64,000 nt of DNA from Nocardioides sp. CFH 31398 (GCF_022436705.1 NZ_JAKUHT010000028.1:19132-83131); one strand, 5' to 3'. Counted from the stretch's first letter, positions 15,187-24,993 are shown. Notes: generated by a model not told the origin, from the sequence alone. Numbers and translations are program-made.

Positions 15187-16747
15187 ATGCATCCCGGTAC
15201 GCACGCCGCCACCCACCCCGACAAGGCCGCGATCGTGCACACCGACAGCGGGGTCGTCCGCACCTACGCCGACCTGGAGTCACGCTCGACCCGGCTGGCG
15301 CGGTACCTGCGCGAGCAGGGTCTCGGCGAGGGGGACGACGTCGCCTTCCTGTCCGGCAACCTGCCGGAGGTCTTCGAGGTCTACTGGGCCGGGCTGCGGT
15401 CCGGGTTCGTGGTCACCGGCGTCAACCACCACCTGACGGCGGGGGACGTCGCCTACATCCTGGACGACTGCGACGCGCGGGCGCTGCTGGTCTCCCGCTC
15501 CTGCCTCGACCTGGCCCAGGAGGCGCTCGGCGGGCTGGAGCACGTCGGCGTCCGGGTGCTGCTCGACCCGGGGCCCGGGGGCGCGCCCCGACGGCTGGAC
15601 GTCGTACGAGGAGGTCATGGCGTCGACCTCCGACGCCCCGCTGGGCTCGCAGCCGCGCGGCGTCGACATGCTCTACTCGTCGGGCACCACGGGCCGGCCG
15701 AAGGGCGTCAAGGCACCGCTGCCCGGCCACGAGATCGACGAGCGCCTCGACCTGTTCACGATGGTCTTCGCGCCGGCGTACGGCTTCGACACCGACACCG
15801 TCTACTACAGCGCGGCCCCGACGTACCACGCGGCGCCGCTGCGGTTCGGCGGCGTCGTCCACGCCGTCGGCGGCACCCTCGTCATGTCCGACCGGTTCGA
15901 GCCCGAGGCCGCGCTGGCCGCGATCGAGACCCACCGGGTCACGCACAGCCAGTGGGTGCCGACGATGTTCGTGCGCATGCTGAAGCTGCCCGACGCGGTG
16001 CGGTCGGCGTACGACGTCTCGAGCGTGTGGGTCGCGGTGCACGCGGCGGCGCCGTGCCCGGTCGAGGTGAAGCAGCGGATGATGGAGTGGTGGGGCCCGG
16101 TGCTCCACGAGTACTACTCCTCGACGGAGGCCAACGGCATCACGATGGTGACGCCGACCGAGTGGCTGGAGCGCCCGGGGACCGTCGGGCGGGCCAGGCT
16201 CGGCACCCTGCGCGTCTGCGGCCGTGACGGCGCCGAGCTGCCGGCGGGGGAGACCGGTGTCGTGTACTTCGAGCGCGACGTGCGGCCGTTCAGCTACCAC
16301 AACGACGACGCCAGGACGGCCGCCGCGACCCACCCCGACCACCCCACGTGGACGACGACCGGCGACATCGGCCACGTCGACGCCGACGGCTACCTCTTCC
16401 TCACCGACCGGGCGGCGTTCACGATCATCTCGGGCGGCGTCAACGTCTACCCGCAGGAGATCGAGGACGCCCTCGCCCTCCACCCGGACGTCCTCGACGT
16501 GGCCGTCGTCGGCGTGGCGGACGACGACCTCGGGCAGGTCCCGGTCGCCGTCGTGCAGCCCGCGGACGGCGTCCGGCCGACACCCGAGCTCGCCCAGCGG
16601 ATCCTCGCCGACCTCGACGGGCGCCTGGCACGGTTCAAGATCCCCCGCACCCTGCACTTCACCGACGCGCTGCCGCGCTCCGCGACCGGCAAGCTCGTGA
16701 AGAAGGACCTCGCCGCGCGGTTCGCCCGAGGCGTCTCCGGCGGCTGA
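15187..16747 (+). pseudogene. AMP-dependent acyl-CoA synthetase with a single-base frameshift
   Basis: The N-terminal part is read from the ATG at 15187, which has a GGAGGTC ribosome site. The C-terminal part is read in the next frame from about 15585 (GWTSYEEVM onward). Removing one G from the run GGGGG at 15577-15581 gives a continuous protein of about 519 aa: LLDPGPGARPDGWTSYEEVM. All ANL motifs are then present: P-loop YSSGTTGRPKG, YYSSTEANG, TGDIGHVDADGYLFLTDR and the C-terminal Lys in SATGKLVKKDL. It would activate a carboxylic or fatty acid to its CoA ester. Either a recent inactivating mutation or a sequencing error in the G run explains it. Confidence 0.8.
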
Positions 16748-16768
16748 GGTGTGGGTCGAGGCTCAGCC
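16742..16768. terminator. hairpin across the two convergent stop codons
   Basis: GGCTGAG (16742-16748) and CTCAGCC (16762-16768) pair around a 13-nt loop and contain the stop codons of both convergent genes. It is a possible bidirectional terminator. Confidence 0.35.
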
Positions 16769-17401
16769 CAGCAGCTCGCGGCGGGCGACCTGCTGCCAGG
16801 CGGCGACCTGAGGGTCGGTGCCCGGGTCGCGCGGGGCGAAGGAGTAGGTCAGGGCGACGCCGCGCATGCTGGTCGTGACGACCTCGCGCACCGCCGGGTA
16901 GTGGGGGTGCGCCACGAGGTCGGGGCCGAACATCGCGTCGGTGGACCGGCGGATGTCCTGGCCGAGGGCGTGCTCGAGGGGTCGCAGCGCGTCGGCGAGG
17001 GCGCGGTGGTGGCGCGCGGCGAGCCACAGCTCGGTGGCGGCCCAGAAGAAGCCCTGCTGGTAGCCACGCCACATCTCCCCGATGGCCTCGTCGATCCGCT
17101 CGCCGGGGTCGGTCGGCCAGTCGGTGCGCTCGCGCTGCGCGGCCAGGCGGGCCTGGACGAGGTGCTGGACGGCCGCCACCAGCAGGGCGTCGCGCTGGGG
17201 GTACTGGTGCAGCAGCCGGCCGCGGCTGACCCCGGCCCGCTCCTGGATCCGGAGCGTCGAGGCACCCGCGTAGCCGTGCTCGATGAGGACCTCCACGGCC
17301 GCGTCGAGCACGTGCTGCTGTGTACGGCGGCTGCGCTCGGCGAAGTCCGGACGGTCGCGGCGGGCGATCCCGCCGTCGGCGTCGGGGTCGGCCGAGGTCA
17401 T
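16763..17401 (-). CDS. TetR family transcriptional regulator
   Basis: This is a 212-aa repressor-type protein. The N-terminal helix-turn-helix (about 23-70) has LDAAVEVLIEHGYAGASTLRIQERAGVSRGRLLHQYPQRDALL arranged as in TetR proteins, followed by an all-helical ligand domain. It is convergent with the acyl-CoA synthetase gene, whose divergent control region carries an 18-bp palindrome. Control of the hydratase/synthetase pair is plausible but unproven. TAGCGT (17413-17408 on the complement) lies 6 nt before the ATG, indicating a leaderless start. Confidence 0.9.
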   Translation of the reverse strand: MTSADPDADGGIARRDRPDFAERSRRTQQHVLDAAVEVLIEHGYAGASTLRIQERAGVSRGRLLHQYPQRDALLVAAVQHLVQARLAAQRERTDWPTDPGERIDEAIGEMWRGYQQGFFWAATELWLAARHHRALADALRPLEHALGQDIRRSTDAMFGPDLVAHPHYPAVREVVTTSMRGVALTYSFAPRDPGTDPQVAAWQQVARRELLG

Positions 17402-17470
17402 GGACCCACGCTAGGCGCACGCCTCCGCGCCGTCCCGACGGGTGTCGGCGGGTCGTCGTACGGTCCGCGC

Positions 17471-17884
17471 ATGGCGGCGAGGCGACCGGACCCGGACCCG
17501 TCACTCGCCGTGCGGGTGGCGCCGTACGCGCTGGCCCTGCCGGGGGCGTACGAGGAGGACGCGTGGACGGGACTGCGGTGGCGGGTCCGCGGGCGCACCT
17601 TCGCCCACGTCATGGCGCTGCACCACGCGGACGCCGTCGCGCGGCTCGGGGCGGCGCCCGACGCGGTGGTCACGGTCGTCCGCCTGCGGTGCGTCGGGCC
17701 GGAGCGGGCCGCACTGGCGGCGATCGGGCAGCCGTACCTGCCGGCGGACGACGACGAGGTGCTCTCGGTCGTCCTCGGGCCCGACACCGACTGGGAGGAG
17801 GTGGGGGAGCTGGTGACCGAGAGCTGGCGGGTGCTGGCGCCCGCCCGGCTGGTGGCCGAGCTGGACACCGGACCCGGGCCCTGA
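17471..17884 (+). CDS. MmcQ/YjbR family protein
   Basis: This is a 137-aa protein. The segment around WTGLRWRVRGRTFAHV and the C-terminal DTDWEEVGELVTESWRVLAP match the MmcQ/YjbR fold, a small domain often called DNA-binding whose function is poorly known. TACGGT (17459-17464) lies 6 nt before the ATG, again leaderless. It is divergent from the TetR gene, with 69 bp between the starts. Confidence 0.75.
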   Translation: MAARRPDPDPSLAVRVAPYALALPGAYEEDAWTGLRWRVRGRTFAHVMALHHADAVARLGAAPDAVVTVVRLRCVGPERAALAAIGQPYLPADDDEVLSVVLGPDTDWEEVGELVTESWRVLAPARLVAELDTGPGP

Positions 17885-17898
17885 CGCGGCCGGATGGC

Positions 17899-18735
17899 TC
17901 ACACCCCCGCGGGGGACGCGAGGACGTCGAGCAGCTGGAGCCGTTCGTGGCTCGGGGTGCCGGGGATCGCGGTGTAGACGAGCAGCGAGTGCCCGTCCTC
18001 CGGGTCGAGCAGCGTCTGGCAGGTGAGGTCGAGGCGGCCCACCTCGGGGTGGAGGAAGGACTTCGTCCCGTTCGGCCGGACGCCGATCTCGTGGCGCTCC
18101 CACAGCGTCACGAACTCGTCGCTGGCCTCACGCAGGGCGGCAGCCATGGCGTCGGCGCGCGACCCCGGCCCGCGCTTGGTCACCATCGCGCGGGCCTGCG
18201 AGGTGAACAGCCGGGAGAGGTGGTCGTGCTCGTCGGGGTGGTAGATCCGTCGCGTCTCGGGGCGGGTGAACCAGCGGAACGGCAGGCTGCGCTCCCAGCC
18301 CTCGAAGCGGGTCGAGTCACCGGTGAGGGCCCGCCCGAGACGGTTCTGGCGCAGCGTCTCGCCGAGCTCGGTCACCACCTCGGCGGGGGTGTCGTCGAGG
18401 CGGTCGAGGATGCGGAGCACACCGGGGCTGAGGTGCCGGCCCGCACCCGACCCCGTGGGTGGGGCGTGGCCGACGAGCCGGAACAGGTGGTCGCGCTCGT
18501 CACGGGTGAGGTGGAGGCCCTGCGCCATGGCCGCGACCATCTGCTCGGAGGGCCGGGGCCCACGCTCCTGCTCCAGCCGGGAGTAGTAGTCGGTGGACAT
18601 GTGGCACAGCACGGCGACCTCCTCGCGCCGCAGCCCCGTCGTCCGTCGTCGCTGCCCGCGGGGCAGGCCGACGTCCTCCGGCTGCAGCGACGAGCGACGC
18701 CGCCGCAGGAAGTCGGCCAGTCCGGTCCGGTCCAC
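17899..18735 (-). CDS. XRE-family regulator with MmyB-like ligand domain
   Basis: This is a 278-aa protein. The N-terminal helix-turn-helix (about 8-75) includes RTTGLRREEVAVLCHMSTDYYSRLEQERG, typical of the actinobacterial XRE/MmyB group. A C-terminal MmyB-type ligand-binding region (about 100-270) carries ENRLGRAL-like and FRWFTRPETRRIYHPDE segments. Such regulators usually control an adjacent divergent oxidoreductase, here the SDR at 18908. The GTG start at 18735 was chosen because the helix-turn-helix begins just after it; longer upstream frames are Arg/Gly-rich and unlikely. Confidence 0.85.
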   Translation of the reverse strand: MDRTGLADFLRRRRSSLQPEDVGLPRGQRRRTTGLRREEVAVLCHMSTDYYSRLEQERGPRPSEQMVAAMAQGLHLTRDERDHLFRLVGHAPPTGSGAGRHLSPGVLRILDRLDDTPAEVVTELGETLRQNRLGRALTGDSTRFEGWERSLPFRWFTRPETRRIYHPDEHDHLSRLFTSQARAMVTKRGPGSRADAMAAALREASDEFVTLWERHEIGVRPNGTKSFLHPEVGRLDLTCQTLLDPEDGHSLLVYTAIPGTPSHERLQLLDVLASPAGV

Positions 18736-18907
18736 GCCGTCCCCCCCCGTCTGCTCGGTCGCGGTCGTCTCCGTTCTACCGTCCCGCGCCCGGCGCATCC
18801 ACGGACCGCCGATCCCTGGTTCGACCGGCCCTGGATGGCGCCGCCGGGACGCCGCAGGGTGGAGGCACCGGCCGGCGGACCGCCGGCCCCACCCCAGGGA
18901 GCCACCC

Positions 18908-19843
18908 ATGCCTCGCACCCCTCACCTCGACCTCCCCGACCTCACCGGTCGTCTCGCCGTCGTCACCGGCGGCAGCGACGGGATGGGCGTGCCGCTGGCC
19001 GCCCGCCTGGCCGGGGCGGGCGCAGAGGTGGTCCTGCCGGTCCGCAACCGCGCGAAGGGCGAGCGCGCGCTCGCGGCGATCGCCGACCGCGTGCCCGGGG
19101 CGCGGGTCTCGCTGCGTGACCTCGACCTGTCGTCGCTCGACTCGGTGGCCGCGCTCGGCGCGACGCTCCGCGAGGAGGGACGCCCGGTCCACCTGCTGGT
19201 CAACAACGCCGGGGTCATGACGCCGCCCGAGCGGCGGACGACCGCCGACGGCTTCGAGCTGCAGTGGGGCACCAACCACCTCGGTCACGTCGCCCTCGTC
19301 GCCCACCTGCTGCCGCTGCTGGCGGCCGGGCGGGCGAGGGTGACCTCGCAGACGTCCATCGCGGCCAACCGCAACACCGTGAGCTGGGACGACCCCGGCT
19401 GGGAGCGCTCCTACGACGGGATGCGGGCCTACAGCCACTCCAAGATCGCCGTCGGCCTCTTCGCCCTCGAGCTGGACCGCCGCAGCCGTGCCGCGGGGTG
19501 GGGCATCAGCAGCAACCTCGCCCACCCCGGGGTCGCACCCACCAGTCTGCTCGCCGCCCGGCCCGAGGTGGGTCGCAGCCGCGACACCGCCGGCGTCCGG
19601 GTGATCCGCCTGCTGTCGCGGGTGGGCCTGACCGGCACCGTCGAGTCGGCCGCGCTGCCCGCCGTCCTGGCCGCGACCGCGCCCGAGGCGGGTGGACGGT
19701 TCTACGGTCCCCGCGGACCCGGCCACCTGGGTGGCGGACCCGCGGAGCAGTCGTTGTTCGACAACCTCCGCAGCCCCGAGGACGGCGCCCGCATGTGGGA
19801 GCTGTCCGAGGAGCTGGTCGGTGTGCCGCTCACCGTCGGGTGA
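18908..19843 (+). CDS. short-chain dehydrogenase/reductase
   Basis: This is a 311-aa NAD(P)-dependent oxidoreductase of the retinol-dehydrogenase-like SDR type. The cofactor loop is TGGSDGMG (about 22-29), the LVNNAGVM structural motif lies at about 99-106, and the catalytic pair is in YSHSK (about 178-182). In this family the catalytic Ser usually precedes the YxxxK motif by about a dozen residues. It is divergent from the XRE regulator, which probably controls it. The substrate cannot be told from sequence. Confidence 0.88.
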   Translation: MPRTPHLDLPDLTGRLAVVTGGSDGMGVPLAARLAGAGAEVVLPVRNRAKGERALAAIADRVPGARVSLRDLDLSSLDSVAALGATLREEGRPVHLLVNNAGVMTPPERRTTADGFELQWGTNHLGHVALVAHLLPLLAAGRARVTSQTSIAANRNTVSWDDPGWERSYDGMRAYSHSKIAVGLFALELDRRSRAAGWGISSNLAHPGVAPTSLLAARPEVGRSRDTAGVRVIRLLSRVGLTGTVESAALPAVLAATAPEAGGRFYGPRGPGHLGGGPAEQSLFDNLRSPEDGARMWELSEELVGVPLTVG

Positions 19844-19860
19844 CCCGGGGCACCCGACGG
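19833..19860. terminator. convergent-gene hairpin
   Basis: Perfect 10-bp arms (19833-19842 and 19851-19860) with an 8-nt loop lie between the SDR gene and the convergent secreted-protein gene. It probably works in both directions. Confidence 0.6.
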
Positions 19861-19870
19861 CGTGGGGCCC

Positions 19871-22138
19871 TCAGCGCGGGGTGAGCCCCGACGACGCGCC
19901 GAACCTCCTCGACCCGGCGTACGTGGCCCGCGCGCGGGCGTCTCGAGGAGCGACCGGTGTCTCGACGCGGGCGGTGCCGTCCTCGAGCCGCACCCGGCGC
20001 GTCCTGCCGTCGACCGTCACGGCGACGGTGCCCGTGGGTGCGACGCCGGTGTCGGTGTTGCGGACGGTCACGACCGCGACGCCGCCACGGTCCGGGCTCG
20101 GGGTGCGACGCCACTCGACGGTGGTGGCCGTGCGGGCCGGGCGGACCGTCAGCTCCTCGACGACGCGGGCGCCGTCGACGTCGCTGTCGGTGTCCGGCAC
20201 GAAGACGAACGTGAGGCGCTGCTCGCCGGTGCCGAGCCGGGTCCCGTCGAGCTCCGGACGGGCCACGCCGTCCACCACGGGGGCGGTGGCGACGAGGGTG
20301 CCGGCGCGGCGCACCCGGACGGTGCCGCTGACGTCCGTGGCGTCGGCCCCGGCCTCGCTCACGCGGACGCGCGGGCGCAGGTCACGGCCGTAGCGGACCG
20401 CGTCGGGCAGGCCGCGCACGGTCAGCTCGGCCTCGCCCCGGGTCAGCCGGTCGACGCCGAAGATCGTCGTCGTGCCGGAGACCTCGTTGCCGACCGCGAC
20501 GAGCGGTGCGCCCGTCGGGGAGTCCGCGGCGCCGATGAACTCGACGCCCTCGGGGCCGAGGTCGCCGGCCTGGTCGAGCACGGCCTCCGGGTCCTCGGCG
20601 TCGCCGACGGAGACGGAGAAGTCGCGGTTGTTGACGTAGGTGACGAACGCGGAGTCCGCCGGGTCCGTGACGTCGAAGACCATGAGCCCGCCGATGCGCT
20701 CCAGGCCGACGAAGGCGTAGGTGCGCCCGCCGACGCGGCCGACGTCCAGGTTCTCCGGCTCCGGGCCCTTGTCGTCGGAGCGGGTGTCGAAGGTGGTCGT
20801 GTCGTGGGCGGAGTTGAAGAAGTCGGGCACCGCCTCGGCGGTCAGCTGCTCGAACGCGTCGGCGGAGTCGAAGACCCGCTCGCCGTCGGTGGTCCAGACG
20901 GAGAACGAGCGGGAGCCGAAGGAGTACAGCTCGGCGTAGCAGGCGCCGGCCTCGTCGTAGCCGGACGCCGTGGTGACGTTCAGGCGGCCCAGCTCGGTGT
21001 CGCCGAGCAGGCCGGCGGCGGGGGAGTCGGCGCACACGGTGAGGTCCCCGGCCCGCTCGGGCTCGGCGTAGTCGCCCCACTCGCGGGCGTCGCCCTCGTT
21101 GGCGGTGACCAGGTACGTCGTCCCGCCGGCGGTGTAGGACTCGATGCCGTCGGGCATCGGCAGGCCCTGCACCGGGCGCGGCTCGATCGCGACCTCGCCG
21201 TCGCGGTCGGAGGTGTCGAGACCGTGGCCCTCCGCGGAGTGGTCGACCGGCTCGAGCGGGAGCAGGTCGGTGACCTCGGCGCCGTCGAGGTCGACCACCG
21301 CGACGGCGTTGTTCTCCTGCAGCGCGACGTAGGCGGTGGGGCCGTCGGTGGTGACGTACTCGGGCTCGAGGTTGCGGGAGACCCGGAAGCCCTCGCCGAC
21401 CTCCGGGCCGAACACGCGGACGCCGGAGGGGAGCGGCCGGGACCCGCCCTGCTCGAACGCGTGGAAGTCGGCGGTGCGGACGTCGTCCTGGACCGGGGCG
21501 GTGAGGCCGGTGGGGAGCTCGACGACGGCGACGGAGCCCTCGGGGTCGACCGAGTAGTCGTCGGCCGGCTCACCCTCGTTGGCGACGACGGCGCGCTCGC
21601 CGTCGTCGGTGATCGTCACCATGTCGGGGAGGGCGCCGACCTGCACGTAGCCGAGCCAGTCGAGGCTCTCCGCGTCCGCGAACGCGATCCAGCCCGGGTC
21701 GGTCTTGACGGGCGCCTCGAGCGCGACGGCCAGCAGCCCGTCCTCGCGGACCGCCACCGAGTTCGCGGTCACCCCGTCGTCCGGCAGGCCGGGGACGTCG
21801 GAGGCGAGCAGCGAGGTCTCCTTCGTCGGGTCCGCCGGGTCCGAGGCGTCGAGGACGTCGAGCGCGCCGGAGAGCGCGTTGACGACGAACAGGCGCTGCG
21901 TGGCGGCGTGGAAGTGGACGATCTCCGCGGCCGACTGGTCGAAGACGCCGGTGCGGTAGGTCCCGAGCGGCTCGACCGACAGCGCCGCGTCGTCGGCCGA
22001 GAGGACGACGGGGTCGGGCACGGCCGACCCCGCGCCCGAGGCGGTCGGCAGACTGGCGAGCAGCGGCGTGCCGAGGGCGGCGAGGGCGAGCGGGACGGCG
22101 TACGACGCGGGGCGTCGGCGGTGGCGGCGCGGAAGCAT
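19871..22138 (-). CDS. secreted choice-of-anchor I family beta-propeller protein
   Basis: This 755-aa protein is exported. A basic start and hydrophobic segment (about 10-32) are followed by PTASGAGSA. Residues about 40-530 contain repeated propeller-like blades (AAEIVHFHAATQRLFVVNA, GALPDMVTITDDGERAVVANEGEP, EPEYVTTDGPTAYVALQENN, TYLVTANEGDAREW), the signature of choice-of-anchor I / alkaline-phosphatase-like proteins. The C-terminal 200 residues look like two Ig-like beta domains. No catalytic motif is clear; a cell-surface or extracellular binding role is inferred. TACCGT lies 6 nt before the ATG on the complement (22150-22145), so it is leaderless despite being exported. Confidence 0.82.
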   Translation of the reverse strand: MLPRRHRRRPASYAVPLALAALGTPLLASLPTASGAGSAVPDPVVLSADDAALSVEPLGTYRTGVFDQSAAEIVHFHAATQRLFVVNALSGALDVLDASDPADPTKETSLLASDVPGLPDDGVTANSVAVREDGLLAVALEAPVKTDPGWIAFADAESLDWLGYVQVGALPDMVTITDDGERAVVANEGEPADDYSVDPEGSVAVVELPTGLTAPVQDDVRTADFHAFEQGGSRPLPSGVRVFGPEVGEGFRVSRNLEPEYVTTDGPTAYVALQENNAVAVVDLDGAEVTDLLPLEPVDHSAEGHGLDTSDRDGEVAIEPRPVQGLPMPDGIESYTAGGTTYLVTANEGDAREWGDYAEPERAGDLTVCADSPAAGLLGDTELGRLNVTTASGYDEAGACYAELYSFGSRSFSVWTTDGERVFDSADAFEQLTAEAVPDFFNSAHDTTTFDTRSDDKGPEPENLDVGRVGGRTYAFVGLERIGGLMVFDVTDPADSAFVTYVNNRDFSVSVGDAEDPEAVLDQAGDLGPEGVEFIGAADSPTGAPLVAVGNEVSGTTTIFGVDRLTRGEAELTVRGLPDAVRYGRDLRPRVRVSEAGADATDVSGTVRVRRAGTLVATAPVVDGVARPELDGTRLGTGEQRLTFVFVPDTDSDVDGARVVEELTVRPARTATTVEWRRTPSPDRGGVAVVTVRNTDTGVAPTGTVAVTVDGRTRRVRLEDGTARVETPVAPRDARARATYAGSRRFGASSGLTPR

Positions 22139-22257
22139 GCGCGCACGGTAGGGACGGCGGGGGCCACGCGCGGTGCGCCGGGGCGAGGAGCAGGTGACGG
22201 CGTGGCGAACAGTCGGGGTGCGGGCCCGGCGGCGCGCGTGGTGCGACAGTGACGCCC

Positions 22258-23187
22258 ATGAGCCTCGACGCCCCGGCGTACCGGACCACGACCGTCGCCG
22301 TCGACGGCGGCGACCTGACCGTCGGCGTCTGGGGCCCGGACGACCCGGACGCCCCCACCGTCGTCGCCGTGCACGGCATCACCGCCTCGCACCGGTGCTG
22401 GCCGCTGGTCGCCGAGGCCCTGCCCGGCACGCGCGTCGTCGCCCCGGACCTCCGCGGTCGTGGCCGCAGCGCCGACCTGCCCGCGCCGTACGGGATGGCA
22501 CGGCACGCCGCGGACGTCGCCGCCGTCCTCGACGCCCTGGTGCCCGGGCCGGTGACCCTCGCCGGCCACTCGATGGGCGGGTTCGTCGTCGTCCACCTGG
22601 CCGCGCTCGTGCCCGACCGGGTCACCTCGCTGCTGCTCGTGGACGGCGGCCTGCCGCTGCCCGCGCCGTCCCGTCCCGCCGAGCCCGCCGAGCCCGCCGA
22701 GCCCGCCGGGGACGCGGGTGGGCCGGACGTCGCGGCCGCCCTGGGGCCGGCGGCGCAGCGCCTGACGATGACGTTCGCCTCCCGCGAGGCCTACCGGGAC
22801 TTCTGGCGCGACCACCCGGCGTTCGCGTCCGAGTGGAACCCCGCGGTCGAGGACTACCTCGACTACGACCTGCGCGGGACCGAGCCGGAGCTGCGACCGA
22901 GCACGAGGGTCGAGGCGATGGCCGCCGACGGCGCCGAGCTGTTCGGCCACCCCGCCCACCTCGCCGCGCTGGACGCCGTCGCCGAGGCCCAGGTCCCGGT
23001 CACGTTCCTCCGTGCGCCGCGCGGTCTCATGGACGAGCCCGAGCCGCTCTACCCGACGGCCGCCGTGGAGGCCGCCGCCGAGCGCCTCCCGCTGCTCGCG
23101 GCGTACGACGTCGAGGACGTCAACCACTACACGATCCTGCTGAGCCCCGCCGGCGCGCTCACGGTCGCGGAGCGCCTGCGCGGCTGA
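22258..23187 (+). CDS. alpha/beta hydrolase
   Basis: This is a 309-aa hydrolase with HGITASHRCW (oxyanion segment, about 38), the nucleophile elbow GHSMGG (Ser about 105) and a C-terminal VNHYTIL His (about 289). The lid region contains a 9-bp tandem triplication (22681-22707) that encodes Pro-Ala-Glu repeats, probably a variable linker. The ATG at 22258 was chosen over the GTG at 22249 because GACAGT lies 7 nt upstream of it. The substrate is unknown; ester or lactone hydrolysis is typical. Confidence 0.85.
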   Translation: MSLDAPAYRTTTVAVDGGDLTVGVWGPDDPDAPTVVAVHGITASHRCWPLVAEALPGTRVVAPDLRGRGRSADLPAPYGMARHAADVAAVLDALVPGPVTLAGHSMGGFVVVHLAALVPDRVTSLLLVDGGLPLPAPSRPAEPAEPAEPAGDAGGPDVAAALGPAAQRLTMTFASREAYRDFWRDHPAFASEWNPAVEDYLDYDLRGTEPELRPSTRVEAMAADGAELFGHPAHLAALDAVAEAQVPVTFLRAPRGLMDEPEPLYPTAAVEAAAERLPLLAAYDVEDVNHYTILLSPAGALTVAERLRG

Positions 23188-23191
23188 CGTC

Positions 23192-24352
23192 TCAGCCCTC
23201 GCCCTCGGAGCTGTCGTTGCCGTGGCGGCGGAGCAGGGGGCGCACCGCGGTGCGGGCGGTGCCGGGGCCGAGGACGCCCACGCCGATCACCTCGTCGAGG
23301 ACGCTGATGACGACCTCCAGCGACTGGATGAGCGCGCCGTAGACGGGCCACGACCGGCCGGGCAGCCCGACCTCGTCCAGCTCGTCGACGAGGACGGCGA
23401 GCCGGCGGCGCAGGTCGCCGACGTCGGGGTCCCACTGCGTCGCGAGCTCGCCGGTCTCGCACAGGATGGCCAGCCAGGGCTCGCGGAAGCGGGGGTCCCA
23501 CTCGGCGGCGGAGACGACGGCCTCGGCGATGATCCGGGCGATCGACCGGGTGCGGGCGATGGCGTCCTCGAGGCGGATCAGTCGCTCCTCGCTGACCTTG
23601 ACGTCGGTCGCCCGGCGGGAGCGGCGGCGGCGGGCGTTCCAGCGGTGGCTCTCGCGGGTGAACTGCAGCAGCTCCTCGGCGCGGTCGAGGTCGCGGTCGA
23701 TCTCGCGGGTCTCCTCGATCCAGGCCTCGGTGTGCTCCTGGCGCGCGGGCAGGGACATGTCGTCGGCCATCTGCTTGAGCAGGCGGCCGAGCCGGGTGGT
23801 GACCTCGTCGAGCTGGCGGCTGGCCAGGCCGTGGTCGAGCGGCGGGACGATCACCATGTTGACCACGAGCCCGACACCGACGCCGAGGAGCGTGTCGAGC
23901 AGGCGGTGGGTGAGCACCGTGTCGTTCTGCGCGAAGCCCGCGGTCAGCACGAACAGCGCGGTCGTCGCGACCGTGGCGCCCTCGGTCCGCAGGCCCTTGA
24001 CGTTGCTGATCAGCAGTCCGACGAGCACGGAGACGGCGAGCGCCGCCGCGCCGTACCCGAGCAGCTCGACGGCCGCGAACGACAGCAAGATCCCGAGGAA
24101 CGAGGCCAGGACGATCTGCGAGCCGCCCTTCACCGAGCGGAACACGGTCGCGCTGACGGTCAGCATCGCCGCCCACGGCGCGAGGAACGGCTGCTGCAGT
24201 CCGAGCCACGTGTCCGCGAGCGCCCACGCCGCCGACACCGCGATCGTCGCCTTCAGCGCCTGCAGGATCGGGGTCCGGACCTCGGCCTTCGTGATCGTGC
24301 GGACGCTGCGCCACGAACGCGCGCGGCCGAGCCGCTCGTCCATCTGGGTCAC
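23192..24352 (-). CDS. FUSC-family / aromatic acid exporter-like membrane protein
   Basis: This is a 386-aa protein. The N-terminal half has about six membrane helices (about 32-165) with a TVFRSVKGG loop. The C-terminal half is a cytoplasmic helical domain with many charged residues (about 175-385). This layout fits the FUSC/DUF939 group, some of which export aromatic acids. The GTG start at 24352 follows GGAGGGAGGA; a long upstream frame without a ribosome site was rejected. The stop lies 4 bp from the stop of the convergent hydrolase. The substrate is unknown. Confidence 0.8.
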   Translation of the reverse strand: MTQMDERLGRARSWRSVRTITKAEVRTPILQALKATIAVSAAWALADTWLGLQQPFLAPWAAMLTVSATVFRSVKGGSQIVLASFLGILLSFAAVELLGYGAAALAVSVLVGLLISNVKGLRTEGATVATTALFVLTAGFAQNDTVLTHRLLDTLLGVGVGLVVNMVIVPPLDHGLASRQLDEVTTRLGRLLKQMADDMSLPARQEHTEAWIEETREIDRDLDRAEELLQFTRESHRWNARRRRSRRATDVKVSEERLIRLEDAIARTRSIARIIAEAVVSAAEWDPRFREPWLAILCETGELATQWDPDVGDLRRRLAVLVDELDEVGLPGRSWPVYGALIQSLEVVISVLDEVIGVGVLGPGTARTAVRPLLRRHGNDSSEGEG

Positions 24353-24470
24353 CGACGTGTCCTCCCTCCCTCGCTGGCCCCCGGGCAGACAGTAGGGCAG
24401 GACGGCCCGGTCCCGGTCGAGCCCTCGGGGCGGCGGACGTCGCCCGGCGGTCCCGACGCGCTCGACCACC

Positions 24471-24992
24471 TCAGGTGGTGAACGAGAAGCGCTGCACGGG
24501 GTCCCAGGGGCCGCCGACGTAGCGCCAGACGGCGAGGGCGTCGGCGGTGGCGGTGGTGGGGGTGAAGGAGCCCCGCAGTCGCTCGAGGGTGGCGCGGGCC
24601 ACCTCGGGCGTCGCCTTGTTCTGGACCGTCACGTGGGGGCGGAGGCCCTGGGAGTCCTGGCGGGTGAGGTCGTCCGCCCAGGCCTGCTGCAGCCGCCGGT
24701 GCAGCGCGACGAGCTCGGGCGCCTCCAGCCGGTACGCCGCGCCGCGGCCGAGCGCCATCACCTCGGTGACGCGCAGCGTGAACGCCGGCCGGTCGGCCTC
24801 GGCGGCGACGTCCGCGAGCACCCGCTCGAGCCGCTCGCCGGGGACGGCGTGGAACAGCGTCAGGTGAGCACCGACCGGCGAGCGAGGGAACAGCTCGGCG
24901 CGCTCGGCGTCGAAGCGCTGCTGGTGCTCGGCGTCGAGCTCGAGGGTGACGACGAGGGGGTCCACGGCCTCGGGGTACCCCGACGCGTGCAC
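24471..24992 (-). CDS. 2'-5' RNA ligase / 2H phosphoesterase family protein
   Basis: This is a 173-aa protein with the two H-x-T/S motifs that define the 2H family: HLTLFH (about 54-59) and HVTVQNK (about 122-128). Members act on 2',5'-linkages or cyclic phosphates in RNA or nucleotides. The start is taken at a GTG one base after the stop of the LLM monooxygenase gene, which makes it the third gene of the rhodanese operon. A function in common with its neighbours is not obvious. Confidence 0.8.
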   Translation of the reverse strand: MHASGYPEAVDPLVVTLELDAEHQQRFDAERAELFPRSPVGAHLTLFHAVPGERLERVLADVAAEADRPAFTLRVTEVMALGRGAAYRLEAPELVALHRRLQQAWADDLTRQDSQGLRPHVTVQNKATPEVARATLERLRGSFTPTTATADALAVWRYVGGPWDPVQRFSFTT

Positions 24993-24993
24993 C

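Noticed and set aside
22681..22707. Three GAGCCCGCC tandem units as a possible CRISPR or minisatellite
   Set aside because: Only three 9-bp units inside the hydrolase gene, with no spacers. They encode a short Pro-Ala-Glu linker.
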